DNA of 64,000 bases, taken from Thermoguttaceae bacterium. GTDB lineage: Bacteria; Planctomycetota; Planctomycetia; Pirellulales; Thermoguttaceae. The notes below the pieces were generated by a model that made no database searches, had not been told where the DNA came from, and worked only from the letters and a program-made list of their open reading frames with translations. This document shows positions 25,087 through 33,715 of the stretch, one piece after another (position 1 is the first letter of the stretch; every line of letters starts with the position of its first letter). The stretch lies in assembly GCA_017447865.1 (NCBI GenBank), contig JAFSMO010000074.1, forward strand, positions 1 to 64,000, read 5' to 3'. The position numbers and the translations under genes were made by a program.

Positions 25087-26199
25087 TCACTCTTCCTGCT
25101 CTTTTCTCTCCGCTCGCTCTTTCTTCCTCTGGCGGTACTTCGCCCAGAGGTGCGGCACGAGGATCCTCAGCGGCATCCGAAGGAAATGCGAGCGAATGTA
25201 AAGCGCCGATCTCGCGCACGACGCCGTGAAACGCTCCTCGCCCGAGATTTCCGGCTCGATTGTCAGCGGCACCAGGGCGCGCATGAGCCTCCGCGTGATG
25301 AACCCGCCGCGGAACGTTTTGACCTCACGGAGAAAATCTTCCGGGAAAACCGTCCCCAGGAGCGACTGGCAAAACGTCACGGCGTAGTAGAAAGGCCGCG
25401 TCAGGTTCAACTGCCGGGTGCGGGCGAGCAGTTTTTTCCAAAATTCCGGGTCCTTTTCCGGGAAGTACGCAAACATGGCGTTCAGGTCGAGCAGATCCCG
25501 CGCGCAATTATCCAGCTCGCCGTCCTGGAAGAGGTGGACCGCCGAGTGGAGCAGCATGTCACGGGGCGAAAGGACGAACAAATTGTCGCGAAGCGGGACG
25601 ATCTCCTCAAAAAGGAGCGCCGCGTCCACCGTCAGTCGGCCGGTTCGCGGGAGGATCGTGTGATGCACGTCGAGCGTCGTCCCCCGATCCAGGTGGACCA
25701 TCGGCGGGATCTCGTGCATCCAGTCGCGGTAAAAATGCTCGTCGTACTCGGTTTTTTTCTCGGGGATCCACCCCGCCACGAGGAGCGCGGCTTCGATTTG
25801 CGGAAGGGTTTCGATCGGCGTCATGACGTCCACGTCCACGGAGATCCGCCCGCGTCCCCACGGAAGATCCGCCGCCTGGTATGCCGCGCCTTTGAGCAAA
25901 ACCAGCGGGATTTCACGCTCCGGAGCGTCCGCCACAAACGATTTTCCAAACGTCGCGCGCCGCAGGCATTCCGCCTCCCAAAGTGTCTGGCGCCGGCCGC
26001 GTTCCGCCTTCACTTTTCCCGATTCGAGGAACCACCGCCCCTTTTCCGGCACGGCATCCCAAAGGCCGCGGTCCTCGATGAAATACGCGAGCGTCCCGAG
26101 CAGCTTCGCAGGCCGCGCGAGCTGAAAGAGCCGCTCCCACTGCGTGTGGGACCATTCGCGGGAGGATTCGGGATTTCGGAAAAAGTCTAAAAGGAGCAT
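25087..26199 (-). CDS. Nucleotidyltransferase-fold protein (NTP_transf_5-like)
   Basis: 370 residues, cytoplasmic. The motif PLVLLKGAAYQAADLPWGRG followed by RISVDVDVMTP (Asp-x-Asp metal ligands) and LDVHHTILP is the signature of the uncharacterised nucleotidyltransferase family PF14907, often seen near capsule or polysaccharide genes. The rest is helical (MLLHSAVHLFQDGELDNCARDLLDL). The substrate is unknown. No good ribosome-binding site precedes the ATG at 26199, so translation may depend on the upstream gene, 48 nt away. A run of seven G lies in that gap. Confidence 0.82.
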   Translation of the reverse strand: MLLLDFFRNPESSREWSHTQWERLFQLARPAKLLGTLAYFIEDRGLWDAVPEKGRWFLESGKVKAERGRRQTLWEAECLRRATFGKSFVADAPEREIPLVLLKGAAYQAADLPWGRGRISVDVDVMTPIETLPQIEAALLVAGWIPEKKTEYDEHFYRDWMHEIPPMVHLDRGTTLDVHHTILPRTGRLTVDAALLFEEIVPLRDNLFVLSPRDMLLHSAVHLFQDGELDNCARDLLDLNAMFAYFPEKDPEFWKKLLARTRQLNLTRPFYYAVTFCQSLLGTVFPEDFLREVKTFRGGFITRRLMRALVPLTIEPEISGEERFTASCARSALYIRSHFLRMPLRILVPHLWAKYRQRKKERAERKEQEE

Positions 26200-26247
26200 C
26201 GTTTCGTTCGAGTGTGAATTCTGAAATGGGGGGGAAGTGGCCCGTCG

Positions 26248-29200
26248 TCACCGACCTACGTAACTGAACGCGCCGGGAACCGGGTCGATGTAGGTGAAAC
26301 CGTCGCGCTGAGTAATTCGGGCCGGGCCGAGGGAGTGACCGTCGAAGTCCAGTGCCGTCGCCTCGGTGAGCGGGACCCGGAAGCCGACCGACGCGCCGGG
26401 GAGGAAAATGAACTCGTACCGCGCGCCGGAATCCTTTCCGTAGTCGCCGTCTTGCAGGACCCGGCAGACTGCCGCACCTTCGCCCCGGGCTTTCGCGCAG
26501 GTCTGCGAGCCGGCACGGGAGTCGAAGTAAATGTAAGCCGGCGATTCGCAGTAACTGAACCGCCTCCCGTCCCGTTCGTTCGACTCGGTGAAAACCTGAC
26601 CGTCTTCGGTCCAGCCGACGAAACCGCCCGGGGCAATTTCGAGTTTTCGCCCGTCGATCTCCGCGCGGAGCCAGTCGGTTTTGCTCCCGTTTGCGGCCAC
26701 GACCGTTCCGTCGGCGTAGTGGACCACCGGCTGACTGCGTTTCAGCGCGCCGGATGCGATTGCCACGCTCGTCGGAAGGAGCGTCCCGTCCGCCGCCGCG
26801 TAGTGAATGGACCGAACGGACGCCTGCGTGTAACGGGCCGCCAGCTGCTGGTTCATGAAGTAAGAGCGCATTCCGACGCGGATCCCATCCTCAAAATGGA
26901 GCGTCCCGGGCACGCCGTACGCCAGCCCGAACGCCTTGGGCGGGGTGAACGCGTAGTCCAGAACGAGGAACCCAATGTGGCCGAACGCGGCAGTCCCGGC
27001 AAGGTAGCGGTCCACGAGCAGATCGCGCCCCACGTCGCCCGGCTCGTCCTGATGCGGAACGTAGAAAAGGCGCTCCTCACGCGTTTTTCCGGGCGAGTAC
27101 ATTCCGAGGCTTCCAAGCCCGAAATCGCACTCCAGGTCATGAATCCTGAGGAGGTCAAAATCGACGAGCCACGGGTTTTCGTCCAGCTTGTAGCCCTGAT
27201 CCTGCGCGTAGTTTCCGTCGGTCAGGCCCGCGTAAAAGTAGTGGTTCGGCCCCTCGGAATAAACCGGCCCGGCCCACGCTTTTTTCTGGAAAAGCATCAC
27301 TTTCCCGTAGGCGTAAAACGTCGCGGCAAATTTTCCCGCCTCAGGGATCCGCGCATCGTAGTCCGTCCGGTTCCACGGCGCCACGGACGTGTGCACGTCG
27401 CAGTACGCCGAATTGAAGTAAAATTTTCGGGCGAGTTCCGGCGCCAGCCGCGCGCAAAAATCGATCGCGTAGTACGGTTTCGGCCCGTACGTCCGCATCC
27501 AGCTCGGCTGGAAGTTTCCGTCCGGCAGTCGGCCGACACGATCGGGACTCCAAAACTCATTGACGGGCGCAAAATCCGTGAAATTATTGTACGGGCCGTA
27601 CACGAAACCGAGGCGGTCGCGGAGAAAATGCGAATATTCGACCTGCGCGTCGTCGCCGCCTTTCGTCGGGTCGGTGCGCGTGCGGAAGGTGAAACTTTCG
27701 CCCCCTTCACGCCACTGGGTCTCGTGGTCGTTGATCACCACTTCACGCAGGCCGTAGCGCCACGCACGGAGCCAAAAATCCCGGTCCTGCGCCCGATCAT
27801 GCGCGGCATGGACCCGCCAGAGTTTCGTCCCGGCCACCGCTTTGTACGGGGAGGCCGGATTCGGAATGAACGGGAGCACCTCGTCGAATTTCGGCGAAAC
27901 GGTCACGACAAAACGCTCGAACGCCGGGTTCCGCGTCCCGTCGGTTTTGGGGCGGTACTCGACGCCTTCGTGGAAAACCGCGGAGGAGCCTTCCACCCGG
28001 TGCTGGCTGGAGCAGTAGCTGGCGGCGCTCGAGTACCAGTCCACCTCGCCGGCGAGGAAGCACGTTTCACCGGGCCCGGCCTCAAACGCGATGACCGCCG
28101 GACGGCGCGCGGAGTAGCCCTGACCGCCCGTCCAGTACGGGACCGGGACCGCCTGCGGACTTTTCAGCCCCTGCGCCTGGCCGAAGGAAATTTTCGCGAC
28201 GGACGGCGCGTCGCAGGCCGTTTCCAAAACCAGTGTTTTGCCGACGAGCCGCAGCGCGTACATCACCACGGCCTCGGCGGTTTTCGAGTGAATTTTCGCC
28301 CGGATCTTCAGCGTTTCGCCGTCCTTCTGAACGTCCAGAATCTCGGCGCTTTCCGCCTTTTCGGCTTCCTTTTGGGCGTTTACGATCTGGGTCACGCCGC
28401 CATTTTCGAGGGGCTGAAACGCCGCGCCGCCGTTCCAGCTCGCGGTCAGGTCCGACCACGTGCCCGTCCGGGGCGTAAAACGGACTTCCAGCCGGCCGTC
28501 GGGACCCGCGTAGGTGAAGCGGAACGCGCCGTCGTTTTCGGCCTCAAGCGCATTCTTCGAGTCCGGGGCGGCAGAAGGCGGAATGATCGTTTTCGGCCGC
28601 GTCGGAAACGTCAATTTCGGGTCCAGATCCGGGTCCGGCCCAAACGCCCGATGGACCGCCGGTTCAATCGGCGCGAGTTTTTCGGCAAAGAAGGCCAAAT
28701 CGTCGAGGTAAATCTCCCGGTCAAACGTCTGCGTCCCGCCGGTCACGCGGAAACCGTCAAAAAAGACGTTCGGGCCGTTAAGCAGCGCGGCCTGCTCCGG
28801 CGTGAAACGAAGCTGGACCAGGTACCAGTTTCGCCAGTCGATCTGGCGGAACGGGATCTCGACCGGCTTTCCGTCCGCGAGAAAGCAAAGCGAAAGCGTC
28901 GGGATCGGGACGCTCAGGTCCGTATTCGCGCCGCGGCCCCACGAGTACGAGAAGATCCAGCAGGAAACCGAGTCGAACGGCTCCCGCGGCATGGGAAGCG
29001 GCTGAGGCGGCCGGACCCGAACGGAGGGAGTGGGGGCGGAATCCGGTTCATTCGTCAGAGCACGGAACGTCAGGCACGCGGTGAATTTTCCCCAAATCGG
29101 CTGACGGTCGGAACGCTGAAAAGAGGCGGCGGCGTTTTCGCACTCGCACGTCCACGAGAAAGGAGACTCAAAATCGAGAAATGGCACGCACTCGCTGCGC

Positions 29201-29337
29201 GTCCGGCCCGCCCAGTCCAGCTCGATCGGCCGTTTCCCCAGTTCCACCGGCTTTTTGCCGACTTCTGCCGGTTCCGCCGCGTGTAAAAAAAAGGGGAAAA
29301 GAAACAGAAAGCAGAGGGTGGGAAAAGGAAGGCGCAT
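26248..29337 (-). CDS. Giant secreted putative glycoside hydrolase
   Basis: 1029 residues with a signal peptide (MRLPFPTLCFLFLFPFFLHA). Beta-rich N-terminal region to about residue 480, including a likely carbohydrate-binding fold (IYLDDLAFF). A barrel-like domain follows: VINDHETQWREGG, GFVYGPYNNFTDF, AYCDVHTSVAPW (candidate nucleophile Asp) and GPVYSEGPNHYFYAG (candidate acid/base Glu). A C-terminal beta-sandwich ends the protein. The DVHT and SEG motifs recall retaining alpha-glycosidases of the GH101/GH129 kind, but I cannot assign a family. AGGAG lies 7 nt before the ATG. It lies between a sugar-phosphate isomerase gene and the nucleotidyltransferase-fold gene. Confidence 0.72.
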   Translation of the reverse strand: MRLPFPTLCFLFLFPFFLHAAEPAEVGKKPVELGKRPIELDWAGRTRSECVPFLDFESPFSWTCECENAAASFQRSDRQPIWGKFTACLTFRALTNEPDSAPTPSVRVRPPQPLPMPREPFDSVSCWIFSYSWGRGANTDLSVPIPTLSLCFLADGKPVEIPFRQIDWRNWYLVQLRFTPEQAALLNGPNVFFDGFRVTGGTQTFDREIYLDDLAFFAEKLAPIEPAVHRAFGPDPDLDPKLTFPTRPKTIIPPSAAPDSKNALEAENDGAFRFTYAGPDGRLEVRFTPRTGTWSDLTASWNGGAAFQPLENGGVTQIVNAQKEAEKAESAEILDVQKDGETLKIRAKIHSKTAEAVVMYALRLVGKTLVLETACDAPSVAKISFGQAQGLKSPQAVPVPYWTGGQGYSARRPAVIAFEAGPGETCFLAGEVDWYSSAASYCSSQHRVEGSSAVFHEGVEYRPKTDGTRNPAFERFVVTVSPKFDEVLPFIPNPASPYKAVAGTKLWRVHAAHDRAQDRDFWLRAWRYGLREVVINDHETQWREGGESFTFRTRTDPTKGGDDAQVEYSHFLRDRLGFVYGPYNNFTDFAPVNEFWSPDRVGRLPDGNFQPSWMRTYGPKPYYAIDFCARLAPELARKFYFNSAYCDVHTSVAPWNRTDYDARIPEAGKFAATFYAYGKVMLFQKKAWAGPVYSEGPNHYFYAGLTDGNYAQDQGYKLDENPWLVDFDLLRIHDLECDFGLGSLGMYSPGKTREERLFYVPHQDEPGDVGRDLLVDRYLAGTAAFGHIGFLVLDYAFTPPKAFGLAYGVPGTLHFEDGIRVGMRSYFMNQQLAARYTQASVRSIHYAAADGTLLPTSVAIASGALKRSQPVVHYADGTVVAANGSKTDWLRAEIDGRKLEIAPGGFVGWTEDGQVFTESNERDGRRFSYCESPAYIYFDSRAGSQTCAKARGEGAAVCRVLQDGDYGKDSGARYEFIFLPGASVGFRVPLTEATALDFDGHSLGPARITQRDGFTYIDPVPGAFSYVGR

Positions 29338-29382
29338 GAGTTCACTCCTGAGGAGCTTTGGAGCTTTGGCGTTTTTGATTTG

Positions 29383-29440
29383 CGGCAGTTCAGCGTGCCG
29401 CGCGGCAGAAAAGGCACGGCACGCTGAAACTCTGCGTTTA
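29383..29440. terminator. Inverted repeat after the SIS-domain gene
   Basis: GCAGTTCAGCGTGCCG and CGGCACGCTGAAACTCTGC form a long stem in the 114-nt gap between the SIS gene and the giant glycosidase gene. There is no T-run, so it may be an mRNA-processing or partial-termination hairpin within the cluster. Confidence 0.5.
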
Positions 29441-29451
29441 AGAAATCAGGA

Positions 29452-30456
29452 TCAGATCGCGTTCCCGATCTTGCGCGCACGGGTCGGATGGTCGAGGTCG
29501 ATCCCGAGCGAAATTCCGACCTGGATCAGCAGATTCCAGCCCGCCATGAGCTGGATCGCCGGGTCAAGCAGGCCGACGGACGGAATGACGAACGTCGGGA
29601 AAATCGTCTGCTTCGACGCGATCGCGACGATGTTCACACCGATGCGGTCCACGAGCAGTTCCTTCATTTTGGCCATTTCGGACTCGTACGGCTCGATCAC
29701 GACGATGGTTTCACCCGCGTTCATCACTTCCTCGATCCCGTGCAGCAGGTACGTGCCCTCGAGGTAGTCGCTCTTTTTGCGGGTGATCTCGTTCGTCTTC
29801 AGGCGGAGTTCCTCGGCCGCGCCGTTATTCCGGCCCGCGAAGTAAATGATCGGCGAATCCGCGATCTTCTTGATGATCTCCGGATCGATCTCGGCGGTGA
29901 GGACCTGCTCGGCAGCATCCGCGGCCGCGGCGGCGTTGAAGTCCGTGCCGTAAATGTTCTTCAGGATGGAGAGGTAAACCAGGCCGCTTTCCACCACGCT
30001 CTTGGTCGCGGCAACGGCGTCTTCCTTCCCGCAGGAAAGGATGATGGACTCGTTCGAGGCGTCCACGATGCGCGTGCCGGCGTTGGCGGTCATGGAGAAG
30101 CGATTCTGGTGGTTCTGTTCCGCCAGCATGCTCAGAAGAAGCACGATCTCTTTCGTCATTCCGCTGTTGGAAACGCCGAAAACCGCCCAGTCTTTCAGGT
30201 CGTACTCACGGGCCTGGATGCTTCCGTCGGTCGCCATGGAAAGATCGGCGCCGATTTTCATCGCGGTGTAGATCATGTTCTTGGCCGGGAAAATACGGCT
30301 GGAGCCTTCGCCGGTCATGAACAGGCGCCCGCACTTCTTGATGGCGTCGGCCATGGAAGCGGTCTGCGTCCAGTCGAACTTCCGGATGATCTCCGGAGTT
30401 TCAAGCATTTCATTCACCAGCGCGAATTTGTTGTATTTGCTGTCTGTCAGGTTCAC
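29452..30456 (-). CDS. SIS-domain sugar isomerase (GlmS/AgaS/FrlB-like)
   Basis: 334 residues with tandem SIS domains, as in the isomerase half of GlmS and in AgaS/FrlB deglycases. Phosphosugar-binding motifs are LFMTGEGSSRIFPAKN and FGVSNSGMTKEIVLLL in the first domain, and IYFAGRNNGAAEELRLKTNEI in the second. No glutaminase domain is present, so it probably isomerises or deaminates an amino-sugar phosphate. The end DHPTRARKIGNAI matches the family. It has a GTG start with AGAGG 6 nt upstream. It is first in the cluster, whose later genes are glycosidases. Confidence 0.88.
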   Translation of the reverse strand: MNLTDSKYNKFALVNEMLETPEIIRKFDWTQTASMADAIKKCGRLFMTGEGSSRIFPAKNMIYTAMKIGADLSMATDGSIQAREYDLKDWAVFGVSNSGMTKEIVLLLSMLAEQNHQNRFSMTANAGTRIVDASNESIILSCGKEDAVAATKSVVESGLVYLSILKNIYGTDFNAAAAADAAEQVLTAEIDPEIIKKIADSPIIYFAGRNNGAAEELRLKTNEITRKKSDYLEGTYLLHGIEEVMNAGETIVVIEPYESEMAKMKELLVDRIGVNIVAIASKQTIFPTFVIPSVGLLDPAIQLMAGWNLLIQVGISLGIDLDHPTRARKIGNAI

Positions 30457-30576
30457 GATTTACCTCTTTGCAAAAAAAGATGAAAAACTTTCTTCCCAGC
30501 CGCCCGTTTTGGCAAATGGGAAAGGAATGAAAACTCGAATTCGGTCGGAGTCTTTCGAAAAACCCCATTCATTTTA

Positions 30577-30604
30577 ATTTTACCCTAATCCTGAAAAGTT
30601 TCAA
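30577..30604 (-). promoter_or_regulatory. Promoter of the SIS-glycosidase cluster
   Basis: Minus-strand TTGAAA, a 16-nt spacer and TAAAAT. The leader to the GTG start is about 115 nt. Confidence 0.7.
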
Positions 30605-30698
30605 GTAGGTAGTTCATTTTTTTTCGCTCGACGAATTTTTTGGAGGATTCAGCCCCATTTTCTCTCAATCGATCCCGGAGACTTCCAACCCCTACCGA

Positions 30699-30726
30699 TT
30701 TACAAAATTTCAAAATCTGATATAAT
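30699..30726 (+). promoter_or_regulatory. Promoter of the DUF445 gene
   Basis: TTTACA, a 16-nt spacer and a perfect TATAAT, about 65 nt before the first gene codon. With the promoter at 30577 it forms a divergent pair in the 339-nt gap 30457-30795, in which I see nothing else. Confidence 0.78.
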
Positions 30727-30795
30727 ACACCAGAAAGTTTCTGAAACATTCCTTTTTTTGAACCCAAGCCCGTTTTCACAAATAAAAATCCAATC

Positions 30796-32103
30796 ATGAT
30801 TTCCAAATTCAAAAAGCTTTTTCAGATTGCCTGCAACTCTTCCAACTCCTTAGAAAAACGCTCTTACGCTGCTCTTGAACTGGTTTTCTTCCCATTAAGT
30901 ATTTTAGTATTTGTTTTTCTTCTTACGTTCTTTTTATTAAAGGTTTCTTTTATTCTGGACTGGCATTACTCGCTGCCGCTATCTTCCTATTGTGATTTCT
31001 TTCTCCATGTTCTTTCGGCCGCTTCGGTGGGTTACTTGACCAATTACATTGCGATTGAAATGCTTTTCAAGCCGTTCAAACCATCTGACAGGTTTTTGAT
31101 TAGACACATCTGGAGTCAAGGCCTGGTCCCTAGAAGCAAAGACCTGATCGGAATTGAAATGGGAAAACAGGTCGAAGAAAAACTCCTCGATTCGCGGCAA
31201 ATTTCGCAGGAACTGTGTGATACCGCAATCGAATTTCTGAAGAACCCGCAGCTCATCACGACCGCCAGGGAAAAAGTCCAGAATCTGCTTCGTGAGCATG
31301 AAACCGCGATTTGCGGCTTCCTCATTCCAGAAATCGAGCGCACGCTCGGCGAGTCGCTGCGGAAACTTCTGACCCAGGAAAACATGCAGTCGTTTTGGGT
31401 AAAAGTGGTCGAACCCCGTCTGAATGCCCCGGAAAACCGGCGGTTCCTCGCGGAGAAAATCACTCAAGGCCTGAAAAGCCGCACGCCCGAATTTATGGAA
31501 ATGCTGCGGGGGATGGTCGCCGAGTACCTCTACCAATATTTTACCCGGATTCATCTCGGACATCTCATCTCAAAAGGTGTGCGAGATGGGATCATGTGGG
31601 CCATCGACTGGCCGTCGGTTCAGGCGGCCATTGAGAAAAAAATCGGCTCGCCTGAAACGACTGAAAGAATCTATGAAGAACTCGTCGGTCTCGGTACGAA
31701 ATTAAGAAACTGGTTCCTGAACCCGAACTCCAGCATCGCGCTTGAAAAGTTCCGGGACGAAATGCAGGAATACCTTCGGTCTTTCCTGAAGAATTACCTC
31801 CAGGAAAGCTTTCCGAAGTGGCTCGACCGAATTGAAAACTCCCAGGAACTTTGGGCGTGGATCCAAAATGGACTCATGCCGAGCGCGCAGGTCGAGATCG
31901 AGCGCTGGATCCAGGAAAACGGCCAGGGGCTGATCCAGGAGAAACTGCACATTTCACAGCGGGTACAAACGGCCATAGAAAAACAGGACGTGGAAGAGTT
32001 TTACCACATGATTACTAACGTCGCCGACCAGCACCTCGGCGCGATTCAGGTTTTTGGCTTCGTTCTAGGCGCGATCGTGGGGATATTCGAGTATTTTCTT
32101 TAA
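30796..32103 (+). CDS. DUF445 family membrane protein
   Basis: 435 residues. Two N-terminal membrane helices (ALELVFFPLSILVFVFLLTF and a second near residue 75) and a C-terminal one (GAIQVFGFVLGAIVGIFEYF) flank a long amphipathic-helical middle. The segment SVGYLTNYIAIEMLFKPFKP is the hallmark of DUF445 (YheB/YjiN-type) proteins, whose role is unknown but envelope-linked. No strong Shine-Dalgarno sequence precedes the ATG at 30796. It ends at a strong bidirectional terminator shared with the convergent sialidase-like gene. Confidence 0.9.
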   Translation: MISKFKKLFQIACNSSNSLEKRSYAALELVFFPLSILVFVFLLTFFLLKVSFILDWHYSLPLSSYCDFFLHVLSAASVGYLTNYIAIEMLFKPFKPSDRFLIRHIWSQGLVPRSKDLIGIEMGKQVEEKLLDSRQISQELCDTAIEFLKNPQLITTAREKVQNLLREHETAICGFLIPEIERTLGESLRKLLTQENMQSFWVKVVEPRLNAPENRRFLAEKITQGLKSRTPEFMEMLRGMVAEYLYQYFTRIHLGHLISKGVRDGIMWAIDWPSVQAAIEKKIGSPETTERIYEELVGLGTKLRNWFLNPNSSIALEKFRDEMQEYLRSFLKNYLQESFPKWLDRIENSQELWAWIQNGLMPSAQVEIERWIQENGQGLIQEKLHISQRVQTAIEKQDVEEFYHMITNVADQHLGAIQVFGFVLGAIVGIFEYFL

Positions 32104-32115
32104 TCAGGAATACAC

Positions 32116-32160
32116 AATTAAAAAGCCTTCGGCTTTTAGCGGCCGAAGGCTTTTTTAATT
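32116..32160. terminator. Strong bidirectional terminator
   Basis: AATTAAAAAGCCTTCGGC pairs with GCCGAAGGCTTTTTTAATT across an 8-nt loop, giving A- and T-runs on both sides between convergent genes. Confidence 0.9.
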
Positions 32161-32176
32161 CCGAATTCCGCATTAA

Positions 32177-33517
32177 TTACTTCATCCACTCCGGGCCGAT
32201 GATCTTCCCGAGGAGGTAAAATTTTTGGTCGTTGTACCAAAGGACGCACTTCCCATCGACTTGCGTGCAGCTCGTGTAGAACGAATTATTGTGCGGCCGG
32301 TCGATGAAAAGTTTCGGCTCCGACGTGAACCAGATCGGCTGGTGCGCGTCTTTCTGATATTTGCCCGAAATGAGGTAAAGCGGTCCGCGATTCTGCCACG
32401 GGTTCTTGTTTGTAAAGTCGAATTTATTGTGGATCAGCGCGAAATACTCGCCGCTTCCCGCCTCGCAGCCCTTCCAGTCGTACAGCGGGCACGGAGAAAC
32501 CGGGTGCAGGAACGGCGTGCCCCCGTCGCGGTCGAGCAGTTTTTCCGGCTGGGTCCACGTGTAACCGCCGTCGGTGCTGACCGTCCAGCACGGGTAGCCG
32601 GTCCCGGTCCTCAGAAGCGCGAAAAGCCGACCGTCGGGAAGTTTCACGATCCCCGGCTCCTCGCAGTGCACGCCGATGTGCAGGCAGTTCTCGTCGGCCA
32701 GGACCCACTCGATCTTCAGGTCTTTCAGTTCCGGGTTTTCGTCAATATTCGGGAAGTGGATGAACTCCGTCACGGTGCGGTATTTGTGGTGATTTTCCGG
32801 CGCAACGTACCGCGTCACGCCGACCAGGTAGTGGCCGTCGGTCCCACCCAGCCGCAGCGGTCTCTGCCACACGACCCACTCCGATGGGATGGTCTGGTCG
32901 GACGAGTCGTTGATCGAGCGCGGAACGCCGTTGATCAGCACCGGTTCGGACCACGTCTCCCCTTTATCGTCGGAGTAAATGCCGCACATCAGGCCCGTGT
33001 GCTGGCGGTTCGTCGAGACTTTGCCGGGAACGTACTGATTGTAAATGACGTAAATTCGCCCCGTTTTGGAAACCATCGCAAAGCCCCAGCTCACGATCGG
33101 GGTCTCGTCGTGCATGGTCTTCGGCCCGGCGAGGACTTTCGGCTTGGTCCACGTCTTGCCGTGGTCATCGCTCCGGTAAAACGCGACGTGCTGGTCGAGC
33201 GCCCCTTCGCAGGTCGCCTGGCAGTCGGTCGCAAACATCGTGCCGTCGATCCCGTCAAAAACCTGGAAGTGGTCATTATAGCAGTCGCCCAAAACGTCCT
33301 CTTTGACCTCCGGATTGTACACGACAAAATCCGGCTTCGAGTAAAAAACGTCCTGCGGGTTTTCGGCCTGCTGCTTTTTTCGGGCGGCCAGCGTCGATTC
33401 GATGCGCTTCTGGTACTCGGCGCGCCACGTATCGACGTTCGCGCTCTGCTGGGCCAGAACCAGCCCGGCCGGGAGGAAAAATGCCGAGCAGAGGAAAGTG
33501 AGAAAGATTTTTTTCAT
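32177..33517 (-). CDS. Secreted sialidase-like (BNR/Asp-box) protein
   Basis: 446 residues with a signal peptide (KKIFLTFLCSAFFLPAGLVLAQ). At least three Asp-boxes mark a six-bladed propeller: SDDHGKTWTKP, SDDKGETWSEP and STDGGYTWTQP. This is the sialidase/neuraminidase superfamily fold, which in planctomycetes includes many exo-sialidase-like proteins of unproven specificity. The catalytic Arg triad and Tyr cannot be assigned with confidence. AAGGA lies upstream of the ATG. Expressed from a near-consensus promoter divergent to argS. Confidence 0.85.
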   Translation of the reverse strand: MKKIFLTFLCSAFFLPAGLVLAQQSANVDTWRAEYQKRIESTLAARKKQQAENPQDVFYSKPDFVVYNPEVKEDVLGDCYNDHFQVFDGIDGTMFATDCQATCEGALDQHVAFYRSDDHGKTWTKPKVLAGPKTMHDETPIVSWGFAMVSKTGRIYVIYNQYVPGKVSTNRQHTGLMCGIYSDDKGETWSEPVLINGVPRSINDSSDQTIPSEWVVWQRPLRLGGTDGHYLVGVTRYVAPENHHKYRTVTEFIHFPNIDENPELKDLKIEWVLADENCLHIGVHCEEPGIVKLPDGRLFALLRTGTGYPCWTVSTDGGYTWTQPEKLLDRDGGTPFLHPVSPCPLYDWKGCEAGSGEYFALIHNKFDFTNKNPWQNRGPLYLISGKYQKDAHQPIWFTSEPKLFIDRPHNNSFYTSCTQVDGKCVLWYNDQKFYLLGKIIGPEWMK

Positions 33518-33582
33518 GGGGGATCCTTGGGGGGTGAGGGGTGAAACTGGAGGGGAATTCGCCTTTTGCGAAACGTTCTTTC

Positions 33583-33611
33583 ATTATACCGGCCCCCCGG
33601 CCGTCTGTCAA
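33583..33611 (-). promoter_or_regulatory. Promoter of the sialidase-like gene
   Basis: Minus-strand TTGACA, a 17-nt spacer and TATAAT, both boxes perfect. The spacer holds the palindrome CCGGGGGGCCGG-like tract (33589-33602), an unusual placement for a G-run. Confidence 0.85.
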
Positions 33612-33636
33612 GCAGGGCCTTTTTTCTGGTGGGGGG

Positions 33637-33664
33637 TTGAAAGGATTTTTATTTCGTTTATAAT
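33637..33664 (+). promoter_or_regulatory. Promoter of argS-uvrA
   Basis: TTGAAA, a 16-nt spacer and TATAAT. Six G residues (33631-33636) abut the -35 box. It is divergent from the sialidase promoter 26 nt away. Confidence 0.82.
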
Positions 33665-33715
33665 AAGGAACGCGAAACTGATTTCCTTTCATCTTATACC
33701 AATTAAGAGGGCCTT

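Noticed and set aside
26335..29286. A 983-codon open frame antisense to the giant glycosidase gene
   Set aside because: Its product is Arg/Val/Phe-rich with no domain. It is a by-product of GC-rich codon use in the real gene, which has a signal peptide and a ribosome-binding site.
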